Part shown: positions 54,132-62,140 of the stretch, piece after piece
How the letters are laid out: each line of letters starts with the position of its first letter
How positions within the stretch are numbered: the first letter of the stretch is position 1
Origin: Rossellomorea orangium
Lineage (GTDB): Bacteria; Bacillota; Bacilli; Bacillales; Bacillaceae_B
Direction: 5' to 3'
Assembly (NCBI RefSeq): GCF_019334305.1
Contig: NZ_JAHWGH010000018.1
Coordinates: forward strand, 134,009-198,008
Length of the DNA: 64,000 nucleotides
Notes under the pieces: generated by a model
The model's input: only the letters and a program-made list of their open reading frames with translations
The model's database searches: none
Told to the model about the DNA's origin: nothing
Made by a program: the position numbers and the translations under genes

Positions 54132-55892
54132 ATGATTGAGTTTTATTTTGTATCTATAGTTGTAATATTGATGCTATTTTGCCTGGTCCTTGAAATAGGG
54201 AAACCTGAATTCATTATTCCCTCTACGCTTCTTCTGTTCATGGTTACAGGGGTTATTACAGTAAAGGAAGCAATCAATGGATTTTCTAATGAAGGAATGC
54301 TTACGATCGGACTCCTTTTTATTATTGCAGGTACAATTCAAAAGAGCGGATTGGTTGATATGCTTTTACAAAAATTGTTGGAGAAATCTATATCTACAAA
54401 ACATGCATTAACTTCTATACTCCCCCCCATTTCCTTGCTCTCTGCCTTTATAAACAATACCCCTATTGTGATTGCATTCACTCCATTAATTAAAAAATGG
54501 TGCGAAGAAAACGGCTTTTCTCCTTCTAAATTTCTTATTCCTTTATCTTATGCAACCATCCTAGGTGGGACGATTACGCTAATCGGCACCTCAACAAATT
54601 TAGTCGTTCATGGACTATTGTTAGATAAAGGATTTGAAGGTTTTACCTTCTTTGAACTTGCAAAGGTCGGTATCCCTATCACCATATTTGGACTGCTTTA
54701 TCTTATATACTTAGGACCTCACCTTCTTCCAAATCGAAAAAGCACTGCTTTGCAAGAGGTTGAAAATCTTAGGGAATTTACTGGTGAAGCATTGATCACA
54801 AAAGACTACCCATATTTACACGCTACAATCAAGGAAGCAAAATTAAGAAGTTTAAAAGGTGTATTTCTGGTAAGCATCGTGAGGGGGACTAAAACCATTG
54901 CACCCGTCTCCAATATGACCATTCTTAAAGAAGGGGATCGATTAATATTTTCCGGGGACATTTCAACGATTACTGAACTACAACATACAAAAGGACTTGA
55001 GCTCCAAAGTTGCATTGGTGAAGATTTTCCGAAAAAACACAAACTAGTGGAGGCGGTCATTTCCCATCATTCCCCCTTGATCAACAAGAAGATAAAATCT
55101 ACAAATTTCAGAAGTAGATATGATGCTGCAGTCATCGCAGTCCATAGGCAAAACCAACGTCTAAGATCAAAAATAGGCGATATTATGATAAAACCTGGGG
55201 ATGTCATATTACTTGTTGCCGGGCCCGAGTTCAACAAACGGATTGAGTCCACTGACTTCTACTTTACTTCCGAACATTCTAAAATTGTCCAAACAAATGA
55301 AGATATCCGTGAAGGATGGTACGCTGTTTTATTACTTGGTATGATGGTTGCTTTAGTTACTTTAGATTTTCTCCCAATGATATCGGCCATGTCCATTATC
55401 GTCATACTTTTTATTTTGTTTAAGTTGCTCAGTCCGAGGGAAATGAAAGATTTTATTCAATGGAATGTTCTTCTTATCATTTCTTGTTCATTTGGAATCG
55501 GCTATGCATTGACCAATTCTGGTGTTGCATCCTTCATAGCAGATGGATTAATCAAACTGACCACTCCATTTGGTGTGTTTGCGGTTATTTTATCTATATA
55601 CATGCTAACCAATTTATTTACAGAATTGATGACAAATAGTGCAGCTGCTGTGTTGATGTTTCCTATCGTTATTGAAGTAGCATCTATCTTGCATATATCT
55701 CCCACTCCATTGGCAGTTGCCGTAGCTATTGCTGCTTCGGCAAGCTTCGCTACCCCGATTGGTTACCAAACAAACCTTATTGTTTACGGACCCGGTGGTT
55801 ACAAATTCATAGACTTTCTAAGAATAGGTCTTCCATTAAATCTTCTTACCATGCTTGTCACATCGACACTCATTTATTTGTTCTGGATTTAA
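54132..55892 (+). CDS. SLC13 family permease with two RCK-C domains (probable sulfate transporter)
   Basis: A 586-residue membrane protein with an N- and a C-terminal bundle of transport helices and, between them, two TrkA-C (RCK_C) cytosolic domains (residues about 205-380). Substrate-loop signatures are SLLSAFINNTPIVIAF, GGTITLIGTSTNLVVHG and the second SASFATPIGYQTNLIVYGPGGY. Members encoded beside ATP sulfurylase are sulfate importers, and this one lies 22 bp from sat and 27 bp from cysC. ATG 54132 follows AAAAAGGAGCC. It would supply cytosolic sulfate for PAPS synthesis. Dicarboxylates are a possible substrate for the family in general. Confidence 0.9.
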   Translation: MIEFYFVSIVVILMLFCLVLEIGKPEFIIPSTLLLFMVTGVITVKEAINGFSNEGMLTIGLLFIIAGTIQKSGLVDMLLQKLLEKSISTKHALTSILPPISLLSAFINNTPIVIAFTPLIKKWCEENGFSPSKFLIPLSYATILGGTITLIGTSTNLVVHGLLLDKGFEGFTFFELAKVGIPITIFGLLYLIYLGPHLLPNRKSTALQEVENLREFTGEALITKDYPYLHATIKEAKLRSLKGVFLVSIVRGTKTIAPVSNMTILKEGDRLIFSGDISTITELQHTKGLELQSCIGEDFPKKHKLVEAVISHHSPLINKKIKSTNFRSRYDAAVIAVHRQNQRLRSKIGDIMIKPGDVILLVAGPEFNKRIESTDFYFTSEHSKIVQTNEDIREGWYAVLLLGMMVALVTLDFLPMISAMSIIVILFILFKLLSPREMKDFIQWNVLLIISCSFGIGYALTNSGVASFIADGLIKLTTPFGVFAVILSIYMLTNLFTELMTNSAAAVLMFPIVIEVASILHISPTPLAVAVAIAASASFATPIGYQTNLIVYGPGGYKFIDFLRIGLPLNLLTMLVTSTLIYLFWI

Positions 55893-55918
55893 TTTAATTA
55901 TGGAAGGTGGTGAATATG

Positions 55919-56515
55919 ATGAATGAAAACAATATTAAATGGCATGAAGGTAAAGTGACAAAACAACATAGAAATGCATTAAATCGACACAAAAGTGCCA
56001 CCCTCTGGTTTACAGGGTTATCCGGGTCAGGAAAATCAACAATCTCTGTTGAACTGGAAAAATCACTCTATGAAATGGGGATTAGAACCTATAGACTGGA
56101 TGGTGATAATATCCGGCACGGTTTAAACAGTGATCTTGATTTTTCAGACAAAGACCGAAAAGAGAATATTCGTAGAATCGGCGAGGTATCTAAGTTGATG
56201 ATTGATGCAGGACTTATTACCCTAACTGCATTTATTTCTCCATTCAAAAAGGATCGTCATTACGTTAGGTCTTTAATGGACGATGGGGAATTCATTGAAG
56301 TATACGTTTATGCAAGTATTGAAGCCTGCGAAGAAAGAGACCCAAAAGGCCTTTATAAGAAAGTAAAAGAAGGAAAGATTAAAGGATTTACAGGAATCGA
56401 TTCACCTTATGAAGAACCTGATTCACCTGAAATCCATATTGATACAGAATCTTTGACGATTGATGAATCAGTGGAAAAAATCCTTACCTATCTTAGATAC
56501 AATCAGTACCTGTGA
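55919..56515 (+). CDS. cysC: Adenylylsulfate kinase
   Basis: Phosphorylates APS at the 3' position to give PAPS, the sulfate donor. The 198-residue protein has the P-loop GLSGSGKST (residues ~33-41), the [13 protein letters not shown] segment, [16 protein letters not shown] and the active-site Ser in [10 protein letters not shown], followed by the lid segment [19 protein letters not shown] use ATG 55919, 8 nt after AAGGTGG; GTG 55907 and ATG 55916 are alternatives. It is the third gene of the sulfate-activation run. In a genome that reduces sulfate this enzyme would normally be with cysH; here its neighbours point to sulfation. Confidence 0.94.
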   Translation: MNENNIKWHEGKVTKQHRNALNRHKSATLWFTGLSGSGKSTISVELEKSLYEMGIRTYRLDGDNIRHGLNSDLDFSDKDRKENIRRIGEVSKLMIDAGLITLTAFISPFKKDRHYVRSLMDDGEFIEVYVYASIEACEERDPKGLYKKVKEGKIKGFTGIDSPYEEPDSPEIHIDTESLTIDESVEKILTYLRYNQYL

Positions 56516-56646
56516 ACAAAAATATAAAATGATATTCGTCTTTAAACTTGATCGCTTGGAGCAAAAATTGTTAAATTTGCTCACTTAAACGAACCCTTTT
56601 AATAAAATGACTTATAAGCCTTACATTACGAGTAGAGGTGAAATAG

Positions 56647-57402
56647 ATGTTAGACCAAGTTAAAAAAATAGCAATTATTGCAGGGAAAGAAATTATGAGT
56701 ATATATAAAAAAGACTTTAAGATAGACTTTAAAAAGGATGACTCCCCTTTAACAACTGCCGACCAACTCTCCCATCATCTCATTATAAAAGAGCTAACAG
56801 ACTGTTGGGCAAATATCCCTATTCTAAGTGAGGAAGGTGCTTCTATCCCCTATCATGAACGCTCTGGATGGGAGACATTTTGGCTGGTAGACCCTTTAGA
56901 CGGAACTAAAGAATTCATAAAAAAAAATAACGAATTCACAGTGAACATTGCCCTCATTCATAATGGGGCTCCTGTACTTGGTGTCATTTATGCACCTGCT
57001 TTAGACACTCTCTATTACGCTAAAAAAAATGTAGGAGCATTCAAACAAATAGGAGCAAATAAACCGATCTCTTTACCAAATGTTTCAGTGACTGATCACA
57101 AATCTGTTGTCACCAGTCGTTCACATCTATCAGAAGAAACGATTTCTTATTTAAATGAACTGAAAAAGAAGGAAGGGAAACTAGAAACCATTACAGTTGG
57201 AAGTTCATTGAAATTTTGTCTAATTGCTGAAGGGGCTGCACATTATTATCCACGACTTGCTCCCACCATGGAATGGGACACTGCCGCAGGTCAAATTATC
57301 CTTGAAGAAGCTGGAGGAGCTGTAATAGTTCAAAACACGGGCTCAAAGCTTATGTATAATAAATATCATCTTACAAACCCTTCATTTACATGTTTTATGT
57401 AA
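56647..57402 (+). CDS. cysQ: 3'(2'),5'-bisphosphate nucleotidase
   Basis: Removes the 3'-phosphate of PAP, the inhibitory by-product of PAPS-dependent transfer. The 251-residue protein belongs to the inositol monophosphatase superfamily, with the metal-site motifs PILSEEGASIPY, LVDPLDGTKEFIKKNNEFTVNIALI and the C-terminal WDTAAGQIILEEAGGAV. ATG 56647 follows AGAGGTG. A 131-bp gap separates it from cysC, but no terminator lies between, so co-transcription is possible. Its presence makes sense only if much PAP is produced, which supports active sulfotransfer. Confidence 0.92.
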   Translation: MLDQVKKIAIIAGKEIMSIYKKDFKIDFKKDDSPLTTADQLSHHLIIKELTDCWANIPILSEEGASIPYHERSGWETFWLVDPLDGTKEFIKKNNEFTVNIALIHNGAPVLGVIYAPALDTLYYAKKNVGAFKQIGANKPISLPNVSVTDHKSVVTSRSHLSEETISYLNELKKKEGKLETITVGSSLKFCLIAEGAAHYYPRLAPTMEWDTAAGQIILEEAGGAVIVQNTGSKLMYNKYHLTNPSFTCFM

Positions 57403-57444
57403 GAATTAAAAGTCACTCCTAAATTATGACTCTGAGAAAAATTT

Positions 57445-57467
57445 AAGGACAATAACTATTTGTCCTT
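57445..57467 (+). terminator. cysQ terminator
   Basis: Stem AAGGACA / TGTCCTT followed by TTTC. Confidence 0.75.
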
Positions 57468-57531
57468 TTTCTCTGGAAAAACATTCATTCTTTTTTCTTT
57501 TGGATGACTAGCAAACTATCATACAACACAA

Positions 57532-57564
57532 AACCCGTCGAGCTATGAAATACTCTCAACGGGT
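57532..57564 (-). terminator. galE terminator
   Basis: Minus-strand stem ACCCGTTGAG / CTCGACGGGT (one mismatch) followed by TTTG, 10 bp after the stop. Confidence 0.75.
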
Positions 57565-57573
57565 ATTAAGCAA

Positions 57574-58569
57574 TTATTTATTAGAATTATTTTCATACCT
57601 CCAAGAGTCTACACACATAGAAATAATGTTCTTCTTTGCTCTCCAGCCAAGCTCTTGAGTTGCTTTAGATACATCTGCATAACAGATTGCAATATCCCCA
57701 TGCCTGCGGCCTACGATTTCATAAGGTACTTTGACTTTATTAGCTTCTTCAAAAGCTTTTACTAAGCCAATGACACTTGTCCCTTTTCCTGTCCCCAAAT
57801 TATAAACATGTGCACCTTTCTTTAAACCTTTTAAGGCTGCTACATGCCCTTCGGCAAGATCTTCAACATGAATATAGTCTCTTATAGCTGTACCATCAAT
57901 TGTTTCATAATCCCCTCCAAAAATTCTAAGTTTATCGAGTTTTCCAATAGCAACTTGCGTAATGTAGGGCATTAAATTATTCGGAACACCTTTAGGTTTC
58001 TCCCCTATTAATCCACTTTTATGTGCGCCTACTGGATTAAAATATCGAAGAATTGCAACTGAAAATTCAGGAATTGCATTAGATACATCAGATAGAATTC
58101 TCTCGCTTATCATTTTTGTTTCACCGTAAGGATTCGTGGTTTCCATTAATTCCATTGTTTCAATAAATGGCACTTTATTGGATCCATAAACAGTAGCAGA
58201 TGAACTAAAGACAAACCGATTCACTCCATATTTAACACTTGCCTTAGCAAGGACTATGGTACTAACAATGTTGTTAAAATAATAACTAATTGGGTCATTT
58301 AATGATTCACCAACAGCTTTTAGACCAGCAAAATGAATAATGCCATCAATAGAATGTTTAACAAAGAGTTCCTCTACAGCGTATTCATCCGTTACATCAA
58401 TTTGATAGAAAATTAATTCTTTATTGGTTATTTTCATTACTTTATCCAAGGTTTCAACTTTACTATTACATAGATTATCTGCAACTATTACTGAATATCC
58501 TGCTTCCAATAAAGTAATACAGGTATGAGAGCCAATATAACCAGCCCCTCCAGTAACTAGTATATTCAA
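57574..58569 (-). CDS. galE: UDP-glucose 4-epimerase
   Basis: Interconverts UDP-glucose and UDP-galactose (and in some cases the N-acetyl forms). The 331-residue SDR-type protein has the NAD motif VTGGAGYIGSHTCI at the N-terminus, the catalytic SSSATVYG ... NPYGETKM (Ser, YxxxK) and the RYFNPVGAHKSGLIGE substrate block. Start is TTG 58569 after AGGAGGAGG. Convergent with the sulfation genes, it probably supplies UDP-galactose or UDP-GalNAc to the glycosyltransferases of the island. No sporulation promoter is clear upstream. A housekeeping copy elsewhere in the genome is likely but unseen. Confidence 0.94.
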   Translation of the reverse strand: MNILVTGGAGYIGSHTCITLLEAGYSVIVADNLCNSKVETLDKVMKITNKELIFYQIDVTDEYAVEELFVKHSIDGIIHFAGLKAVGESLNDPISYYFNNIVSTIVLAKASVKYGVNRFVFSSSATVYGSNKVPFIETMELMETTNPYGETKMISERILSDVSNAIPEFSVAILRYFNPVGAHKSGLIGEKPKGVPNNLMPYITQVAIGKLDKLRIFGGDYETIDGTAIRDYIHVEDLAEGHVAALKGLKKGAHVYNLGTGKGTSVIGLVKAFEEANKVKVPYEIVGRRHGDIAICYADVSKATQELGWRAKKNIISMCVDSWRYENNSNK

Positions 58570-58874
58570 TACATATTCAACCTCCTCCTATTGTAAATAG
58601 CGTACTCTTGAATGACAATAATCTTTTTAAGATAAGATATTACTATTTCATTCATAATTGTGGTGATAGAATATAAAAAAAGTTTGCTAGATCTTATATT
58701 TTGAACATCATTCTAATCTTCTCACCAAGACTAATAAAAAATTTCATTTTATTGGGAGTCAGAAAAATAAAAAAATTCTTATTATGGGTATTCGTGTTAT
58801 TTTCTCCCTGAGAGAGTAAATAGCATACTAATAGTCCCAGGCTAATTATGCCCTGAATGTTGAAACATTAGAGT
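58570..58874. other. Gap between galE and the JAMM gene
   Basis: About 300 bp, AT-rich, no gene. It should carry the galE promoter; no motif stands out. At its end a stem TTCAAGAGAG / CTCTCTTTGAA (58875-58911), overlapping the JAMM stop codon, may end the JAMM transcript. Confidence 0.4.
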
Positions 58875-58891
58875 TCAAGAGAGCCATTAAG

Positions 58892-59383
58892 TTAAAATAA
58901 CTCTCTTTGAACAACCTCAACTTCCAAGGCATATCCTTTCGTAATTCTATAACACTTTATTTCAGCATTTGACAGGCTAATTGAAAGAATGAAATAGTAA
59001 ATCGAGGAATCAGGAGCAAATAAGATATCATCTTTCGAAGGAATGGCCATCCCATTTGGGTGAGAGTGGTATACTGCAATCAAATCCTCATTTCTTTTCT
59101 TTATTTCATGTGAAATCATTCTTTCTTCATTCACATCAATGGCAAAAGTAAACGGGCTTGGATTTACATTAGTTGTTGGCCATATTTCAGAACATATATT
59201 ATTTCTTCCAGAAATAAATCCACAGGCTTCATTAGGTAGTTCTTTTTTACAATGCCTTATTAAACATTCACTTAACTTTCTAGATAGAATGATTGATTCT
59301 TTAGGCGTTACACCCGCAGCCTTTAAATTTAAACTTCGTTCGCTTCGCTTCCATTTGTTTTTTTTGTTCTTTTTTGATTCCAA
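58892..59383 (-). CDS. JAMM/MPN+ (Mov34) metallopeptidase
   Basis: A 163-residue (from TTG) protein with a complete zinc-peptidase motif: Glu in LPNEACGFISG (Glu52) and HSHPNGMAIPSKDD (His106, His108, Asp119). JAMM enzymes cleave isopeptide or C-terminal peptide bonds; bacterial ones act with ubiquitin-like sulfur carriers or as processing peptidases. The start is unclear: TTG 59383 has no ribosome binding site, and the frame overlaps a small upstream ORF (59301-59435) that has a very good one. It follows the coiled-coil gene 2 in one probable transcript, so a role in maturing spore-surface proteins is possible. No ThiS/MoaD-like partner is next to it. Confidence 0.82.
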   Translation of the reverse strand: MESKKNKKNKWKRSERSLNLKAAGVTPKESIILSRKLSECLIRHCKKELPNEACGFISGRNNICSEIWPTTNVNPSPFTFAIDVNEERMISHEIKKRNEDLIAVYHSHPNGMAIPSKDDILFAPDSSIYYFILSISLSNAEIKCYRITKGYALEVEVVQRELF

Positions 59384-59435
59384 TGGGTGTGCTTTTTGAC
59401 TGCTTGTATATTTTATTTAGATCTTTCGATTGCAT
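59301..59435 (-). CDS. Small Lys-rich ORF overlapping the JAMM gene
   Basis: A 44-residue frame with a strong site (AAAGGGGGGAAGAAG before ATG 59435) that overlaps the first 83 bp of the JAMM frame in another register. The product is basic (QSKDLNKIYKQSKSTPIG, KEQKKQMEAKRTKFKFKGCGCNA). It may be a real small protein translationally coupled to JAMM, or the true start of the JAMM gene if a +1 shift or an indel joins the frames. Confidence 0.45.
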   Translation of the reverse strand: MQSKDLNKIYKQSKSTPIGIKKEQKKQMEAKRTKFKFKGCGCNA

Positions 59436-59455
59436 CTTCTTCCCCCCTTTCAAAT

Positions 59456-60640
59456 TCATCGAATGTATTTATTCGGGTTAAACATGGTTCGTTTCGAGTC
59501 AGAAGACATCGGAATATTCCCATATTCTTCAAACTGGGTATTTACCTGAGGAGCTTGTTTCTTCTGCTGTTTCATTTTGTTATAGAGGTCATTTTTCTTA
59601 TTCGATTGGGATTTGAGATCTTGACGAAGTTTCACAAGTTCTTGTTCCAATTCGATTTCCCTTTGATTCTTTTCACTCTGCTTAGTCTTATTTTTTTCAT
59701 CTAATAAGGCCATCTGTCTTTCAAAATGTGATTCTCTTTGCTTAAAATCTTCAATTTGACTCTTCAATGCATGGAGCTCTTCCTCATAATGTTCTTCAAT
59801 TTTTTTTAGCTCATCATGCAAATCACTCGTTTTTTGTAAGAAACTTTGAGTGATCTCCTCTCTCGTATTGCCCATATTTAATGATTCCTTTACTTCATTA
59901 AATTTGGAGGAATATGAAACTAATTGCTCTTCAATCAGATCAAGCTTCTTCAGAATTTCAGGGTGATTATTCTCTTCTTTACCCCATAAAAATTTCCACA
60001 TTTTTGAATACCACCTTTCATTTTTTCCCACTGTATATTGTTTTCGTTGCTTCCTTAACCACTCTAGTTGTGTATGGAAATTATTTGAGTATTCCTCTAC
60101 CTCAATAGAACTTTTACTACCTGGTAAAAAGCATCTATTTGCATCAACCAACAAAGATAATGCATCATTTTTAATTCTTTCGAGCAATGATTTTTTTTGA
60201 TTATGAGTGCTTTCATAGATCACTCTTATCTCAGGGATGGGAGAAGGAAATGTACGATCAGAAACTTCCGAAAAATCCCCTTCAAACATGCCTTTATCAT
60301 TGTCTTCTCGGATTTTAGTGCCTGGGCTTATCTCCTTCAATTCGTCATGTAAAGTTTCTTTTTTTAGCTCATGCTTCAACTGAATATAAAGCTCATGCTT
60401 CACTTCAAGATTTTGAAGCAAATAGTCAATCTGTTCCGTCAACATTTGAATGGTATGATGATTTTCAGCAATTTCTAATTGATATACCTTATGCTTTGAT
60501 CGTTCCCTGGACAACTCCTCAGACACTTTTCGTATCCTGTTTGAATAATGATTATATAGAGACTCGAGTTCTTCAGATATCAGATGAATATCCTTTAATA
60601 CTTCCGGAAATTCTTGTGACTTACTCTCCTCCTCGTTCAT
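59456..60640 (-). CDS. Long coiled-coil protein 2
   Basis: A 394-residue protein with coiled coil in the N-terminal ~110 residues and again from ~260 to ~370, separated by a less regular region with one Cys (NRCFLPGSK) and a Trp-rich patch (RWYSKMWKFLWGKEENN). The end (DSKRTMFNPNKYIR) is basic. I start at ATG 60640 after GGAGGTG; earlier in-frame ATGs overlap the binding site. It has an excellent sigma-K-like promoter and leads into the small ORF and JAMM gene (20 bp). No family is recognised; probable spore structural or scaffold protein. Confidence 0.75.
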   Translation of the reverse strand: MNEEESKSQEFPEVLKDIHLISEELESLYNHYSNRIRKVSEELSRERSKHKVYQLEIAENHHTIQMLTEQIDYLLQNLEVKHELYIQLKHELKKETLHDELKEISPGTKIREDNDKGMFEGDFSEVSDRTFPSPIPEIRVIYESTHNQKKSLLERIKNDALSLLVDANRCFLPGSKSSIEVEEYSNNFHTQLEWLRKQRKQYTVGKNERWYSKMWKFLWGKEENNHPEILKKLDLIEEQLVSYSSKFNEVKESLNMGNTREEITQSFLQKTSDLHDELKKIEEHYEEELHALKSQIEDFKQRESHFERQMALLDEKNKTKQSEKNQREIELEQELVKLRQDLKSQSNKKNDLYNKMKQQKKQAPQVNTQFEEYGNIPMSSDSKRTMFNPNKYIR

Positions 60641-60671
60641 CTTATTCATCACCTCCATTTAGTTTTTTTAT

Positions 60672-60699
60672 TATCTTATGTAAGGTTTGTATACATGTT
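60672..60699 (-). promoter_or_regulatory. Sigma-K-like promoter of coiled-coil gene 2
   Basis: AAC, 16 bp, CATAAGATA on the minus strand, about 30 bp before the start. Confidence 0.62.
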
Positions 60700-60707
60700 A
60701 AAAAAAA

Positions 60708-60727
60708 GGAGAGAGTTACCTCTCTCC
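60708..60727 (-). terminator. Terminator of the Thr/Pro-, Cys-containing protein gene
   Basis: Stem GGAGAGA / TCTCTCC followed by eight T on the minus strand. Confidence 0.88.
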
Positions 60728-60736
60728 CAGATTTAA

Positions 60737-61924
60737 TTAATCATCCAATCCGCCAAGTAAGTCTGCAAATGTGTCACATTCACTGTATTCGACCAAAGCT
60801 TCTACTACACCACTATCAAAGATTACAACGTTAGCAGTGTTTCTTAAGATTAAACGGAAGCCTTCTGAGATCGGTCCAAGTAAACCTGTGAAGATTTGCA
60901 ATTCGTAGAACATTTGTTCAGGTACACCATCAAAATAGCGGACACCTTCTCCAACTGCTGTCAATGCTTCCTCTCCGCAAGTAACGTTGTCGATAGAAGA
61001 TGGATCAAAAGTAAAGCTGTAGTCAGGTTGGAATCCTGTTCCAGTCGGAGCTGGTGTTGGACCTACTTCAGTATCTGTGAAGGAATAGGACCATGTACTG
61101 TCTGCTAGTGAGCATTCTTGACAAATTTCTGCTCTTAGAGTGGATAGACCTGTCACCACGTCTGATGATGCACCAGAACCGATTGTGGCAAGAGTATCTT
61201 CATTTCTTGCTAGAGCAGTTGCCTGGCATTCACAGTTATCAACCGGGAATAATCCTGGACATTGACGAGGGAACTCAAGCAGGCTTAAGTCACATTTTAG
61301 TTTTTCCTCACGTACTGGAATATTGTTCGGACGTGGGAAGCAGAATTTAGCCAAGACTTCAAGTTTAACTGGATACTCAACTTGGATATCTTTACATAGT
61401 ACGACTTTCAATGGGATCATTGGTCCAAATGGATCTGGTCCCATTAATACTCCCATATTCGAAGTAGCAATAACCTGAGTCGCTTTGATATTTAAGTTGT
61501 CGTTTGTGATACCAACTGGTACGCAAAGCATGATTTCGTCAGTGAACTGAGTACGAATAGTAAATGAACACTCAGCTACTCCATCAATCAGGATCGTAAC
61601 ATCTACAGGAACTGTCCAGACAATAAGGACTTTCCCTGGGTTACCATTTTCAATGATGGAACCTGAAACGCTGACGTCAGACGGATCTACAGGGGCAGTT
61701 TGCACCTCTACTCGCTGACCCGCTGCTAAAGCTGCACTAACTGCCGCACGACATGCTTCATCTGGAATAAAGTTCTTGTTCTCATACTTATTAGCGAAGA
61801 ACACCCAGTCATAAACTTTATCTACGAAGATACATTCCGGTGCTAAATCATTGGGATCCAAAGGTATACCCGTCGGTGTTGGTGTAGGAGTCTGGGAACC
61901 CCTAATTTGTTTACGCTTCTTCAA
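60737..61924 (-). CDS. Probable spore-surface protein with Thr/Pro-rich segments
   Basis: A 395-residue protein, not firmly assigned. A basic N-terminus (KKRKQIRG) is followed by a Thr/Pro tract (SQTPTPTPTGIPLDP), then ECIFVDKVYDWVFF, a motif I associate with Bacillus spore-surface proteins. The body is beta-rich with about a dozen Cys (CVPVG, VVLCKDIQVEYPVKLEVLAKFC, CPGLFPVDNCEC, ICQECSL), suited to disulfide cross-linking. A second Thr/Pro tract (GPTPAPTGTG) precedes the C-terminal domain, which ends acidic (LLGGLDD). Thr/Pro tracts are common O-glycan sites. Start TTG 61924 after AAAGGAAG. It has a good sigma-K-like promoter. Confidence 0.75.
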   Translation of the reverse strand: MKKRKQIRGSQTPTPTPTGIPLDPNDLAPECIFVDKVYDWVFFANKYENKNFIPDEACRAAVSAALAAGQRVEVQTAPVDPSDVSVSGSIIENGNPGKVLIVWTVPVDVTILIDGVAECSFTIRTQFTDEIMLCVPVGITNDNLNIKATQVIATSNMGVLMGPDPFGPMIPLKVVLCKDIQVEYPVKLEVLAKFCFPRPNNIPVREEKLKCDLSLLEFPRQCPGLFPVDNCECQATALARNEDTLATIGSGASSDVVTGLSTLRAEICQECSLADSTWSYSFTDTEVGPTPAPTGTGFQPDYSFTFDPSSIDNVTCGEEALTAVGEGVRYFDGVPEQMFYELQIFTGLLGPISEGFRLILRNTANVVIFDSGVVEALVEYSECDTFADLLGGLDD

Positions 61925-61965
61925 ACAAATCTTCCTTTCTTTTAATGAATATTTATATCACACTA

Positions 61966-61992
61966 TATCCTATGGACGAGAACGAAATTGGT
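61966..61992 (-). promoter_or_regulatory. Sigma-K-like promoter of the Thr/Pro-, Cys-containing protein gene
   Basis: AC, 16 bp, CATAGGATA on the minus strand, about 40 bp before the start. Confidence 0.6.
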
Positions 61993-62093
61993 ATAGAGTA
62001 AACACCTATTTATTCAAAAAAAATTTAATAGGCGTATTAATAGTTTTTTAAATACTATTAAAAAATAGGCAGTTTCTATAGACGAATGACAGT

Positions 62094-62121
62094 ACAGCAG
62101 CATCTTAGCCGTCATATGATA
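62094..62121 (+). promoter_or_regulatory. Sigma-K-like promoter before a broken small ORF and coiled-coil gene 3
   Basis: AC, 17 bp, CATATGATA. It is followed within 12 bp by AAAGGAGG. Confidence 0.55.
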
Positions 62122-62140
62122 TACCATAAGGAAAGGAGGA

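Noticed and set aside
52956-57402. Ordinary assimilatory sulfate reduction operon
   Set aside because: sat and cysC occur in such operons, but cysH, sulfite reductase and siroheme genes are absent, cysQ is present and a sulfotransferase is adjacent. The sulfation reading is preferred, not proven.
58892-59435. Programmed -1 ribosomal frameshift into the JAMM gene at the A-rich stretch
   Set aside because: The JAMM frame lies at +1 relative to the upstream ORF, so a -1 slip would enter the wrong frame.
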